Shown piece after piece: positions 1 to 8,989 of a stretch of DNA of 64,000 nt. Position numbers and translations under genes: made by a program. Under the pieces are notes generated by a model. The model saw nothing but the letters and a program-made list of their open reading frames with translations, made no database searches and had not been told where the DNA came from. Source of the stretch: GCA-003244245 sp049673305. Its GTDB lineage: Bacteria > Actinomycetota > Actinomycetes > Mycobacteriales > Pseudonocardiaceae. The stretch is taken from positions 1 to 64,000 of the forward strand of contig JBATXM010000228.1 of NCBI GenBank assembly GCA_049673305.1, given 5' to 3'. The number at the start of each line of letters is the position of its first letter. The stretch's first letter is position 1.

Positions 1-166
1 AGGTGTACCGGACCGTGAACGCCAACAACTCAGCAGTAGCCCGCGCCCCAGCGAAGATCAGATCACCTTCATTCTCCCGCTCCTCGTCATCCACCACAAT
101 CACCGGACGCCCAGCCGCCACGTCGCCAATCGCCCGATCGATACTTGCAAAAGAGCTCTCGGTCAT
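1..166 (-). CDS. ribBA: RibBA, 3,4-dihydroxy-2-butanone 4-phosphate synthase / GTP cyclohydrolase II (N-terminal part only)
   Basis: Riboflavin biosynthesis. The RibB half converts ribulose 5-phosphate to dihydroxybutanone phosphate; in actinobacteria it is usually fused to GTP cyclohydrolase II. Only the first 55 codons lie in the window and the gene runs off the left edge, so the fusion itself is not seen. The N-terminus carries the RibB signature PVIVVDDEERENEGDLIFAG, whose acidic residues bind Mg2+ and substrate. The ATG at 166 follows a GGAGGAGG ribosome site. The gene lies 19 nt downstream of ribE on the same strand, the normal rib operon order. Confidence 0.88.
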   Translation of the reverse strand, partial: MTESSFASIDRAIGDVAAGRPVIVVDDEERENEGDLIFAGARATAELLAFTVRYT

Positions 167-185
167 CGCGGCCTCCTCCCCCGAA

Positions 186-827
186 TCATCCGCCAGCATC
201 ATCCCGCACACCGCCGCTGCCAGGGGCAGGATGTGGGCGAACCAACCGCTCGACGTACTTCGCGATCACGTCGACCTCGAGGTTCACCAATTCGCCAGGG
301 CGTCGCAGGCCCAGCGTGGTCAGCTCTCGGGTGGTCGGGATGAGCCCTACGGAGAATTCGTCAGAACCCGCCTCGATCACGGTGAGCGATACTCCGTCTA
401 CGGTGATGGACCCCTTCTCCACCACGTAGCGGGCCAGCGCGGCGGGTATCCCGATCTGGACTAGCTCCCACGGGGATGCTTGCTGTGGCGCAGTGCGGGA
501 GCGCAGGGTCCCCGTGCTATCCACGTGCCCCTGCACCAGGTGGCCACCCAGCCGGTGGCCGAGCTTCGCCGCTCGCTCCAAGTTCAACCGGTCCCCGGCC
601 CGGGCCAGGCCCAGGTTGGAGCGACGCAGCGTCTCGCCGATCACGTCGGCGGCGAACACGTCACCATCGACGTTCACCACGGTCAGGCACACTCCGTTGA
701 CCGCGATCGAGTCACCAGGCCGCGCGTCGGAACTGGTCAGCGGCCCGCGTACGGTGAAGCGCGCCGCGTCGGGCCACTCTTGGCGCTCGAGCAGCTCCCC
801 CAGCTCCTCGACGATGCCCGTGAACAC
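186..827 (-). CDS. ribE: Riboflavin synthase, alpha subunit
   Basis: Cytosolic enzyme that dismutates two 6,7-dimethyl-8-ribityllumazines to riboflavin. The 213-residue protein starts MFTGIVEELG, the family hallmark, and has two lumazine-binding half-barrels: residues 1-95, with the motif GVCLTVV, and about 98-195, with GVSLTVI. The length is normal. It sits between rpe and ribBA. The usual actinobacterial ribD (deaminase/reductase) between rpe and ribE is absent: only 26 nt separate the two genes, so ribD must lie elsewhere. Confidence 0.95.
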   Translation of the reverse strand: MFTGIVEELGELLERQEWPDAARFTVRGPLTSSDARPGDSIAVNGVCLTVVNVDGDVFAADVIGETLRRSNLGLARAGDRLNLERAAKLGHRLGGHLVQGHVDSTGTLRSRTAPQQASPWELVQIGIPAALARYVVEKGSITVDGVSLTVIEAGSDEFSVGLIPTTRELTTLGLRRPGELVNLEVDVIAKYVERLVRPHPAPGSGGVRDDAGG

Positions 828-853
828 GGCTCAAGCCCTCCCAGGCCTGCGCC

Positions 854-1552
854 TCACCGGCCGCCGCACGCGCGGGCCTGGGCCCGTAACGACTCCACAG
901 CTCGCGCTGGGTCCTGCGCCCCGTACACCGCCGAGCCGGCCACAAAACAGTCCACCCCGGCTTCCGCAGCGGCCTCGATGGTGTCGGCGTTGATCCCCCC
1001 GTCGATCTCCACCAGCACGGTGAGGTGCCCGGTGTCCACCAACCGCCGGGCGGTGCGCACCTTGTCCAGTACCTCGAATATGAACGACTGTCCACCGAAG
1101 CCGGGCTCCACGCTCATCACCAGCAGCGTGTCGTAGTGCCGCAACACCTCCACCCAGGGCTCCAGCGGAGTTTTGGGTTTGATTGACAGCCCGGCCTTGG
1201 CCCCGGCCGCACGCAGGTCTTTCGCCAGCTTCACCGGGTCCCGCGCGGCCTCGGCGTGCACGGTGACGTTGTGGCAGCCCGCTTCGGCGTACTCGATCGC
1301 CCACCGATCCGGGTCCTCGATCATGAGGTGGCAATCCATCGGAATGTCGGTGTACTTCATCAGGCTTTCCACGACGGGAAGGCCCAGCGTGAGGTTGGGC
1401 ACGAAGTGCCCGTCCATCACGTCGACATGCAACCAGTCAGCACCCGGGACCGCATTGGCCTCGTCGGCGAGTCGGGCGAAGTCAGCGGCCAGGAGGGACG
1501 GCGCGATCATCGGCTGATGTGGCACAGTACGCACGGTAGCGCGCCTGGCCAC
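854..1552 (-). CDS. rpe: Ribulose-phosphate 3-epimerase
   Basis: Interconverts ribulose 5-phosphate and xylulose 5-phosphate in the pentose phosphate pathway; ribulose 5-phosphate is also the RibB substrate. TIM-barrel signatures are all visible: MIAPSLLAADF, HVDVMDGHFVPNLT (catalytic Asp and metal ligands), CHLMIEDPDR, VMSVEPGFGGQSF and EIDGGIN. The start is uncertain. The GTG at 1552 gives 232 residues, but the GTG at 1534 or the ATG at 1510 would give the usual family N-terminus. It is normally next to rsmB; here a 20-kb block separates them. Confidence 0.93.
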   Translation of the reverse strand: MARRATVRTVPHQPMIAPSLLAADFARLADEANAVPGADWLHVDVMDGHFVPNLTLGLPVVESLMKYTDIPMDCHLMIEDPDRWAIEYAEAGCHNVTVHAEAARDPVKLAKDLRAAGAKAGLSIKPKTPLEPWVEVLRHYDTLLVMSVEPGFGGQSFIFEVLDKVRTARRLVDTGHLTVLVEIDGGINADTIEAAAEAGVDCFVAGSAVYGAQDPARAVESLRAQARACGGR

Positions 1553-1569
1553 GCCGCGGGAGGACCGGT

Positions 1570-3618
1570 TCAGCTCAACGGCTCGGTGACGATGAACTCC
1601 AGCCGGTCCCCGGTGACGATACCTCGGACGTCCTGGCCTGGCCGCAGCTCGCCGGCGAGCAGCATGCGGGACAGTGTGCGCTCCAGTTCACGTCCGATTG
1701 TTCGACGCAGCGGCCGAGCCCCGAATTCGGGCTGGTAACCACGGCCGGCGAGCCAGTCGATGGCGTCGTCGTCGAGGCGCAGGGTGATGTCCTGGGCACG
1801 CAGCCGCTGGCGTGTTTGCTCCAGCAGTAACTCGGTGATCGCGCGAAGCTGTGGCTGGTCGAGGCCCCGGAACAGGACGATCTCATCGATGCGATTGAGG
1901 AACTCCGGCCGGAAGTGCCTCCCGACACTGGCCATCAGGGGTTCCCGCACCTCCTCGACCGATCGCCCAGCGCTGGTCGCGGCCAGCAGCGCCTCGGCGC
2001 CGAGGTTGCTGGTCATAATGATCACGGTGTTGGCGAAGTTCACGGTCCGTCCCCGGGCGTCGGTGAGCCGGCCGGCGTCGAAGACCTGCAGCAGGATGTT
2101 CGTGACGTCGGCATGAGCCTTCTCGATCTCATCGAGCAGCACCACCGTGTACGGGGTGCGGCGGACGGCGTCGGTGAGCTGGCCAGCCTCCTCGTGGCCG
2201 ACGTAGCCGGGTGGGGCACCGATGAGCCGCGACACAGTGTGCTTGTCCTGGAATTCGCTCATGTCGATGCGGACCAACCGCTCCCGCGAGCCGAACAGGG
2301 CCTGGGCCAGAGCCCGGGCCAGCTCGGTCTTGCCCACGCCGGTCGGGCCGAGGAACAGGAACGACCCGACTGGCCGGTCCGGGTGTTGGAGACCGGCGCG
2401 GCTGGCCCGGACCGCGTCCGCGACGGCCTCGACCGCCTCGTCCTGCCCGACGACCCGCTGCCTCAGCTGATCCTCAAGGTGGAGCAGTCGGTGCCGCTCC
2501 GCCTCGGTGAGCTGCGCGACCGGGATTCCGGTGCTGCGCGCGACGATGTCCGCGACGTCATCAGCGCCGACCTCTGGTGGGCGCGTCGGGCCGGCGCGTG
2601 CGGTCTCCAACACGACGATCGCCAGATCCAGTGCCCGGGTCAGCGCCCGCGCCCGCTCGTAGTCTTCGGCGTCGACCGCGATGTCCTTGGCCCGGGTGAG
2701 CTGCTCGACGCGTTGCTCGAGAGCTCGGGTGTGCTCACTCGGGGCCTGTGCACGGCTGCGGACCCGCGCGCTGGCCCGGTCGATCAAATCGATCGCCTTG
2801 TCGGGGAGGAACCGGTCAGTAAGGTAGCGGTCGGAGAGCCGGGCGGCGGCGTCAGTGGCCTCGTCGGTGATGCGCACCCGGTGGTGCGCCTCGTAGCGTT
2901 TGCGCAGGCCACGCAGGATCGCGACGGTGTCCTCAATGCTCGGCTCGGTGATCAGGATGGGCTGGAAACGTCGTTCCAGTGCCGGGTCCCGCTCGATGTG
3001 GCGGCGGTACTCCTCGACCGTGGTGGCCCCGACCATCTGCAGATCGCCTCGGGCCAGCGCCGGCTTGAGCATGCTCGCGGCGTCCATCGCACCACCCTCG
3101 GCCCCCGCGCCGGCACCGATCACCGTGTGCAGCTCATCAAGAAACAGCACCACCGTCCGGGCAGCGGCGGTCACCTCGTCGATGACCGCGGTGAGCCGTT
3201 CCTCGAACTCACCCCGGTACTTGGTGCCGGCCACCATCCCGGCCAGATCGAGCGCGATCAGCCGCCGGTTGCGCAGCGGCTCCGGGACGGCGCCCTCGGC
3301 GATGCGCTGGGCGATGCCCTCGACAATCGCTGTCTTGCCGACGCCCGGGTCGCCGATCAGCACCGGGTTGTTCTTGGTCCGCCGTGCCAGCACCTCAAGG
3401 ACCTGCTCGACCTCGTCGTGGCGCCCGATGACCGGGTCAAGGCGGCCCGCGCGGGCAGCGGCCGTGAGGTCACGTCCGTAGCGGTCCAGCCGCCGCGTCG
3501 ACGTACCTGGTGCGCCCGGTCTACTGTGCCCGCCAAAAGACTGCTCAAGGCCGCCGACCAGCCGGCTCACGAGGTCCTCAAGCGGGTTGAACCCGGAACC
3601 GAATGGCCCATCGGGCAT
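1570..3618 (-). CDS. ClpB/ClpC-type double AAA+ ATPase lacking the N-terminal Clp repeat domain
   Basis: Hsp100 unfoldase of 682 residues, shorter than ClpB (about 850-870) or ClpC (about 820-850). The first 35 residues are Gly/Pro-rich and no Clp-N repeats are present. D1 has Walker A GDPGVGKT and Walker B VVLFLDELHTV. A short UVR-like middle segment (DAEDYERARALTRALDLA) replaces the long ClpB coiled coil. D2 has Walker A GPTGVGKT and Walker B VVLLDEIEKAH. I see no obvious ClpP-docking tripeptide, so protease partnership cannot be decided. The ATG at 3618 follows AGGAGG at 8 nt. It is the first gene of the island, downstream of the LAL regulator and upstream of rpe. It is probably a stress or dormancy paralogue, not the core chaperone. 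Confidence 0.88.
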   Translation of the reverse strand: MPDGPFGSGFNPLEDLVSRLVGGLEQSFGGHSRPGAPGTSTRRLDRYGRDLTAAARAGRLDPVIGRHDEVEQVLEVLARRTKNNPVLIGDPGVGKTAIVEGIAQRIAEGAVPEPLRNRRLIALDLAGMVAGTKYRGEFEERLTAVIDEVTAAARTVVLFLDELHTVIGAGAGAEGGAMDAASMLKPALARGDLQMVGATTVEEYRRHIERDPALERRFQPILITEPSIEDTVAILRGLRKRYEAHHRVRITDEATDAAARLSDRYLTDRFLPDKAIDLIDRASARVRSRAQAPSEHTRALEQRVEQLTRAKDIAVDAEDYERARALTRALDLAIVVLETARAGPTRPPEVGADDVADIVARSTGIPVAQLTEAERHRLLHLEDQLRQRVVGQDEAVEAVADAVRASRAGLQHPDRPVGSFLFLGPTGVGKTELARALAQALFGSRERLVRIDMSEFQDKHTVSRLIGAPPGYVGHEEAGQLTDAVRRTPYTVVLLDEIEKAHADVTNILLQVFDAGRLTDARGRTVNFANTVIIMTSNLGAEALLAATSAGRSVEEVREPLMASVGRHFRPEFLNRIDEIVLFRGLDQPQLRAITELLLEQTRQRLRAQDITLRLDDDAIDWLAGRGYQPEFGARPLRRTIGRELERTLSRMLLAGELRPGQDVRGIVTGDRLEFIVTEPLS

Positions 3619-3684
3619 ACCGAGCCTCCTCGTCCGCCAAGCCAGCACCGCGCCGCCGATCGCGCCGCGACACCACCCGGAAGC

Positions 3685-6501
3685 TCACGAAGCGCTAGCG
3701 ACTGACGACCTTTTCTCGTCGTGCTGTGCCGTCATCAGCTGGCGACGGGAGCTGATGCCAAGCTTCGCATAGACCTGCTGAAGATGGTATTCGATGGTCT
3801 TGACCGACAAGGTGAGCTTGCCGGCGATTGCCCTGTTGCTGTGCCCGGCGGCGGCCAGCCGAGCGACCCGTTGTTCCTGGATGGTCAACCTGGTCGCTTC
3901 CTCGTGACTGCGGCGGCGCCGGCCACCCGCCACCGCAAGCTCCTCGCGGACCTGTTCGGAAAGCCAACCGGCCTGGTTAGCTTCGGCAATCGCCGCTGCC
4001 TGAGCGAGCAAAGGACGCGCCCGGCAGGAGTGCCCACGGCGTCGCAGGAATGCCCCGAAGCCCAGTAGCGTCTCCACCTGTTCCAGCGGCAACGGGACCT
4101 GTTCGTGAAGGGCGAGAGCGGAAGTGAAATGCGCTTCGGCAGCTTCGTGGTCGCCTTCGGCTTCGGCGAGGCTCGCTCGCCCCGTCGCTGCAACGATTCG
4201 CGGATACCGGCAGGGTAGTCGGGCAGCGCTAAAATCCAGCCAGGCGATCACGCGGCGCGCATCGTGAGTTCGACAGACGCTGAGATGAGCGGTGATGGCG
4301 TACCGGGCCCAAGGAATCCAGCAGGGCTCACCGATACCCATCCGGCTACTCAGCTCCTCGAGCTGCACGTAGAGCTCGCTAGCTGCCTCAGACTTTCCGT
4401 CACGAAGCAGGTGCTGACCGCGAATGTTCCAGAGCCGAAGCAGCGTGGACGACTCCCCGCGAGCGGTAACGTCCAGCTCGATCCGGTCACACCACTCCAT
4501 AGACTCAGCACCCCGACCCATCTGGTGGAGCACCTCGGCGCGAATGGACCCCGCATGGGACATATGTGCCGGTAATGGCTTGGTGTCACGTGGTGGCTGC
4601 ACCAGAGAGCTTGCTCGTTCGGCATAGTCGAGCGCCTCCGTGAGCCGGCCCTGCCGCGCTGCTACAATCGCCTGCGTCACGGCTAAACCACTGACCGCTT
4701 CGGCGGCACCAATACGCTCAGCAGCCGATACTAACATGTCCAGAACGTGCTGGGCGTCATTGAAGCGCTCAGCGCAGGTGGCAGCAATGCTGAATCTGCT
4801 CAATGCGTCCCAGGACCAGCACAGGTCGCTCAGACTTGCCAGAGCTTCTGCCCCGACCGCCCTGGCGCCCGCCTCGCTCTCAATCAGTCCTTGCGGATCT
4901 CCGGAAAGGAAAGCGAGATAGCCCCACACAGACGCCGCTCGGTTCGAGAGCGATTTCTTGGCATTGGTGGCGAGCGTATAAGCGCGTTCGGCCAGCGGTA
5001 GGGACTGAGCCGGGCCCGCCGATATCCAGGACGTCAGCGCGGCATCCAACAACGCCTCGATGGTCACTGCTGGGTCGTGGTCCTCGGCCAACTCGACGGC
5101 TTGTGCGAAACAGGTCGTCGAATCGTTGTGTGCACCGGTGGCGGAGAAGGCGCGGCCAAGCATCCGCAACACCTTTACCCGCCGAGCAGATGTGAGCTCA
5201 TGCTCACCGCAGAGCCGATCGCAGACGGGGATTGCCTCGCCCGGACGTCCCGCGACCAGCAGCGACTCAGCCAGCGCCAGCAGGAGGTCAGCGCCGGCCC
5301 GGCTGCCGGCCGCGCGCACGGCGGCCTGCAGATGGCGCGTCGCCATGGTGGGCGCACCGGATCGCAACGCGGCCATCCCGGCACGTTCCATCGCGCTGAT
5401 CGCACCGTCGTCACCGGTAAGATCAGCGCGGATCGCATGGTCTATGGCCTCCCCGTGCAGTCCCCGCGCAGTGAGGGCGGTGAAGGCCCGCGCGTGCAGC
5501 CGAGCTCGTACCGGTACCGCCAGATCGTCATAAAGGGCCTGACGAAACAGCGGGTGCGCGAACTCCGCCACCGTCTCCGTCGTCGAGCGCACCAGTCCGC
5601 TGCGACACAGCGCGTCCAGCGCCATATCGGCCTCCCGGTCGTTCAACTGGGCCATCGCCACAGCCAGCTCAGGACGAAACCGCATACCCAGCACACTGGC
5701 CGCTTGCACGCAGCGAAGTGCCGCCTGCGGCACCCCCGCAAAGCGGGTCAGCACGATCTCCGTCCGACTGGCCGCTCTCCCGACCCGGGTTGGTGCGCCC
5801 ACGTCCTCCCCCCGCCCGATAGCCGCTGCCACCTGTGCCAGCAACAGCGGGTTACCACCACACAACTCCAAGAGCCTGCGCGACACCGCACCGCTGACCG
5901 GACCACCCAGCCGGGCCGCCAACAACTCCGCGCCTGCGTCCCTGCTCAGAGGTGCCAACCGGGCCACTGAGGCATAGCCGTCGTAAGCCAGAGCGGTTGA
6001 CAGCTCATAGGCTGCTGGTGGCCACGGCCGCAGCGCCCCCAACACCGCCACCGGCAGTCTTCTGATCCGACGAGCCAAAAACGACACGAGCGCGAGCGAA
6101 TCCGGATCGGCCCAGTGCAGGTCATCGAGAGCAATCAGGACAGGTTGGGTAGCGGTTTCTTCCAGCCAACGCAGCACCGCACTGAATCGGGCCGCCTGAA
6201 CGTCACCGCCCCGTAGACCCGTCACCGGCAGGTCCAGCAGGTCGCGGGGCCCGTCCACGGTATCGAGGACCGCGGCGAATAACCCAAACGGCAGCGACGC
6301 CTCCATGACATCGCCGCGGCCCCATCCGATCCGAACGTCGGGGCAGGCCAGCTCCCTCGCCTGGTCGAGGATAGTTGTCTTGCCCAGGCCTGCCTCCCCG
6401 ACCACGAACAGCGTACCGCCCCGTCCCGCCCGCGCCTCAGAGATCAGACGCGCCACAGCGGCCCGCGCCGTCTCGCGCTCCTGCATACTCCCGACGCTCA
6501 C
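3685..6501 (-). CDS. LAL-type LuxR-family transcriptional regulator with N-terminal AAA/NACHT-like ATPase
   Basis: Large (938 aa) ATP-binding LuxR regulator. Residues about 1-260 form an ATPase with Walker A GEAGLGKTT and Walker B LIALDDLHWADPD. The long middle part is helical, TPR/MalT-like. The C-terminus is a LuxR/GerE helix-turn-helix (LTIQEQRVARLAAAGHSNRA followed by LSVKTIEYHLQQVYAKLGIS). The GTG at 6501 is preferred because GGAGG lies 4 nt upstream; an ATG at 6486 and further in-frame starts upstream are possible. Such regulators often control adjacent catabolic or secondary-metabolite genes. The likely targets here are its own promoter, the divergent ltrA or the clp gene, but this is inference. 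A large imperfect palindrome lies 61 nt upstream. Confidence 0.9.
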   Translation of the reverse strand: MSVGSMQERETARAAVARLISEARAGRGGTLFVVGEAGLGKTTILDQARELACPDVRIGWGRGDVMEASLPFGLFAAVLDTVDGPRDLLDLPVTGLRGGDVQAARFSAVLRWLEETATQPVLIALDDLHWADPDSLALVSFLARRIRRLPVAVLGALRPWPPAAYELSTALAYDGYASVARLAPLSRDAGAELLAARLGGPVSGAVSRRLLELCGGNPLLLAQVAAAIGRGEDVGAPTRVGRAASRTEIVLTRFAGVPQAALRCVQAASVLGMRFRPELAVAMAQLNDREADMALDALCRSGLVRSTTETVAEFAHPLFRQALYDDLAVPVRARLHARAFTALTARGLHGEAIDHAIRADLTGDDGAISAMERAGMAALRSGAPTMATRHLQAAVRAAGSRAGADLLLALAESLLVAGRPGEAIPVCDRLCGEHELTSARRVKVLRMLGRAFSATGAHNDSTTCFAQAVELAEDHDPAVTIEALLDAALTSWISAGPAQSLPLAERAYTLATNAKKSLSNRAASVWGYLAFLSGDPQGLIESEAGARAVGAEALASLSDLCWSWDALSRFSIAATCAERFNDAQHVLDMLVSAAERIGAAEAVSGLAVTQAIVAARQGRLTEALDYAERASSLVQPPRDTKPLPAHMSHAGSIRAEVLHQMGRGAESMEWCDRIELDVTARGESSTLLRLWNIRGQHLLRDGKSEAASELYVQLEELSSRMGIGEPCWIPWARYAITAHLSVCRTHDARRVIAWLDFSAARLPCRYPRIVAATGRASLAEAEGDHEAAEAHFTSALALHEQVPLPLEQVETLLGFGAFLRRRGHSCRARPLLAQAAAIAEANQAGWLSEQVREELAVAGGRRRRSHEEATRLTIQEQRVARLAAAGHSNRAIAGKLTLSVKTIEYHLQQVYAKLGISSRRQLMTAQHDEKRSSVASAS

Positions 6502-6972
6502 GATGCCTCCACTTCCACAAACGGCCGTGTTTCCCATGGGCGCGACAGCCCACGACAGACTTTCCACACGATCGTGGGAATCCCACGCATCGCGTGTGAA
6601 GCGGTGAAGACTCCAACAATGACTTCGTTGCCAAACCCCATGCATATGCCACGATTTTCATTTGCTTCCACTCCGATAAACACCGTAAACGGAACCACTT
6701 CTACGACAAGTTCCTGCTGTCACGTCAGCTGCCACCAACCCTTCTCAGATCACCTGGGGACAGGTTCAGCCTCGGCAACAGACACGAAGCGTACGAATTG
6801 GCGACGCAACGTAACAGCGGGCACACAGCTCTCCTCTTCGGTGAGGCTTTCCGATATAGGATATGAGAGCAGAGGCCCCGACGTTGATACACGCGAGATC
6901 TGAACCAGATGAGAAGGCGACGCTGGACAGCTCCCCTGGGCAGGACCCAGCGATGTCGAAGGGCTCCCCGAG
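6502..6972. other. Divergent intergenic region between the LAL regulator and ltrA
   Basis: 471 bases with no supported gene. The DNA looks less GC-rich by eye than the flanking coding sequence, as expected for a promoter region. It contains the long inverted repeat at 6562-6600. Short ORFs here show no recognisable protein and no good ribosome site. Promoters for both divergent genes must lie here, but I could not assign -10/-35 boxes with confidence. Confidence 0.6.
6562..6600. promoter_or_regulatory. Large imperfect inverted repeat, candidate operator upstream of the LAL regulator
   Basis: The core CGTGGGAaTCCCACG (6573-6587) is a perfect 7-1-7 palindrome. It is nested in outer arms TTCCACACGAT (left) and ATCGCGTGTGAA (right) that pair apart from small offsets, giving a dyad of nearly 40 bp. 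It lies 61-99 nt upstream of the preferred regulator start, a position suited to autoregulation. An operator role is inferred. Confidence 0.45.
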
Positions 6973-8109
6973 GTGAGTGAATCCAAGGCGGCCGAACCGG
7001 TCACCAAGACCGAGGAGCCGGAGAAGCGGGTCAGCTGGGCGGAGCTGTTCTTCGACCTGGTGTTCGTCTTCGCCGTCACCGAGGTGTCGGCGCTGCTGCG
7101 AGCCGATCAATCCTGGGCGGGGGTGGGACGCTCGCTGGTCGTATTCGTCCCGATCTACTGGGCCTGGGTGGGCATGTCCGTACACGCCAACACCCGCGAC
7201 ATCGACAACCCACTCGACCGTGTCGGGATCTTCATGATCGGGCTGTGCGCGATGTTCATGGCGCTGGCCACACCCGGGGCGTACACGCAGCGCGGTGTGC
7301 TGTTCGGCGCCGCGTACTTCGCCGCCCGGATCATCCTCGCCGCGCTCATCTTTCGCGGCCGGCCGATGACCGTGAACGCCTACCTCGTCGGTCTCGTGGC
7401 CAGCGGCCCTCTGTTGCTGACCGGCGGCCTGCTGCCAGACCCGGCTCGGGTAACACTGTGGGCGCTCGCCGCTCTCATCGACCTAGCCACACCCGCGCTG
7501 ATCCGCCGCCGGCTGGTCAGCATCCATTTCCACTCCACCCACCTGCCCGAGCGGTTCGGCCTGTTTCTGATCATCGCGCTCGGCGAGTCAGTAGTTGCCA
7601 TCGGGACACCCGCTGCGGCGGCGCCACAGCTCCACGTTGGTGGTGTCGCCGCGGTCGCCGTCGCGTTCGCGCTGGCCTGCGGCCTGTGGTGGGTGTACTT
7701 CCACTTCGCCGCCGACGCAATACGCCACTCCCTAGCCACCGCCTCCGCGCAGACCGACATCGTCCGCGAGGTCCTCTCCTACGGCCACCTTGCATTCATC
7801 AGCGCCATCATCGCCGTGGCCGACGGCACCGCCGCCGTGGTGGCACACCCCGACCACCCACTCGACACCGCAGCGGCCAGCTTGCTGTTCGGCGGCTGCG
7901 CCCTTTACCTCGCCACCTTCGGCTACACCCGGTGGCGCATGTTCCGCAGCTGGGCCATCACCCGACTGGGCGCCTCAGTCGTGGTGATCGCATTACTACC
8001 CGCCGCAATCCACCTGCCCGCGCTCGGAGCTCTGGGCCTGCTGTTTGCCGTCGTCCTATCCCTCAACGTGGTGGAGTTCCAACAGGTCAAACATCGATCC
8101 ACGCGCTGA
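6973..8109 (+). CDS. Low-temperature-requirement A (LtrA) family membrane protein
   Basis: 378-residue polytopic membrane protein with about ten hydrophobic segments. The N-terminal cytosolic stretch leads into the LtrA signature RVSWAELFFDLVFVFAVTEV, and FGLFLIIALGESVVAIG in the middle is the second conserved block. LtrA was named from a Listeria cold-growth mutant; the biochemical function of the family is not established. The GTG start at 6973 fits the conserved N-terminus, although the ribosome site is weak. It is divergent from the LAL regulator and shares its intergenic region, so co-regulation is possible. Confidence 0.88.
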   Translation: MSESKAAEPVTKTEEPEKRVSWAELFFDLVFVFAVTEVSALLRADQSWAGVGRSLVVFVPIYWAWVGMSVHANTRDIDNPLDRVGIFMIGLCAMFMALATPGAYTQRGVLFGAAYFAARIILAALIFRGRPMTVNAYLVGLVASGPLLLTGGLLPDPARVTLWALAALIDLATPALIRRRLVSIHFHSTHLPERFGLFLIIALGESVVAIGTPAAAAPQLHVGGVAAVAVAFALACGLWWVYFHFAADAIRHSLATASAQTDIVREVLSYGHLAFISAIIAVADGTAAVVAHPDHPLDTAAASLLFGGCALYLATFGYTRWRMFRSWAITRLGASVVVIALLPAAIHLPALGALGLLFAVVLSLNVVEFQQVKHRSTR

Positions 8110-8268
8110 TCCACGCCTGGTCGGCGTCCCACCAGCCGTCGACTCCGCGTTCCGGTTCAGGCCATCCCGCCGTTGACGCGGATCGACTGTCACGTCGCTT
8201 GCCATCCGCCGCTCTGCACGGTTGAATCACGAGTACGAAGCTTCGATCTGCGTCAGGGGGCCCACACC

Positions 8269-8898
8269 ATGCGGGTCGGCATCATCGGCTCGGGAATGAT
8301 CGGCGGCTCGCTGGCGGCGCTGTTTGCCGAGCGTGGGCACGAGGTACTGCTCGCCAACTCTCGCGGCCCGCAGTCACTCACCGAGACGGCTCGTCAGCTC
8401 GGCATGACGGTCACCCCGGCGACGATCGTGGACACAGCGCGGGGCAGCGACGTTGTCTTCGTGGCGATTCCCTTCGGCCGGTATAAAGAATTGCCCGTCG
8501 ACGCCTTCGCGGGCCGGATCGTCGTAGACACCACCAACTACTACCCACAGCGCGACGGTGCTGTGCCCGAGCTAGATTCCGGTGACGTCACGTCCAGCGA
8601 GTTACTTGCCCGCCACCTCGGCGACGCGCAGGTCGTGAAGGCGTTCAACACCCTGTACTTCGAACAGTTGCGCACTGCGGGTCGCCCCGACGCGCCGCCC
8701 TCGCAGCGGCTGGCGATTCCCCTTGCTGGCGACAACGCACGCGCCAAGGCGCTCGTCACTAACCTCATCGAGAACATCGGTTTCGCTGCCGTCGATGCGG
8801 GCAATCTCGCCGCCGGCCGCCACCAACAACCCGGCCAGCCCGTCTACAACATGCCAGTGGGGCCGGCCGAAGCCACAAAGCTCCTGGAGCAACGGTGA
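8269..8898 (+). CDS. F420/NADP oxidoreductase-like Rossmann protein (NADP_Rossmann, Fno-like), copy 1
   Basis: 209-residue protein with an N-terminal dinucleotide-binding fold (VGIIGSGMIGGSLAALFAER, then LLANSRGP, a loop typical of NADP-binding members). Its closest known relatives are F420-dependent NADP reductases and the small NAD(P)-binding proteins annotated from them. VVKAFNTLYFEQL is the conserved mid-protein motif of this group. The ATG at 8269 follows GGGGG and places the GxGxxG loop at the very N-terminus. A second member follows 91 nt downstream. The substrate is unknown; these proteins may reduce oxidised cofactors or small carbonyls. Confidence 0.82.
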   Translation: MRVGIIGSGMIGGSLAALFAERGHEVLLANSRGPQSLTETARQLGMTVTPATIVDTARGSDVVFVAIPFGRYKELPVDAFAGRIVVDTTNYYPQRDGAVPELDSGDVTSSELLARHLGDAQVVKAFNTLYFEQLRTAGRPDAPPSQRLAIPLAGDNARAKALVTNLIENIGFAAVDAGNLAAGRHQQPGQPVYNMPVGPAEATKLLEQR

Positions 8899-8989
8899 CC
8901 GCCAACACAGCCAGCCCCACCAGTCCAGGCCGTCGCCACGAGCTGCCGACCGGCAAGCTGTTCATCAGCGACGCGTGGTGGGAATCGTC

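Noticed and set aside
3..464. Plus-strand ORF at the left edge
   Set aside because: It is antisense to ribBA and ribE, both of which show clear signatures on the minus strand.
1915..3705. 596-codon open frame antisense to the Clp-type ATPase gene
   Set aside because: High third-position GC opens frames opposite real genes. The predicted protein is Arg/Gly/Leu-rich without domains, while the minus-strand protein has complete AAA+ motifs.
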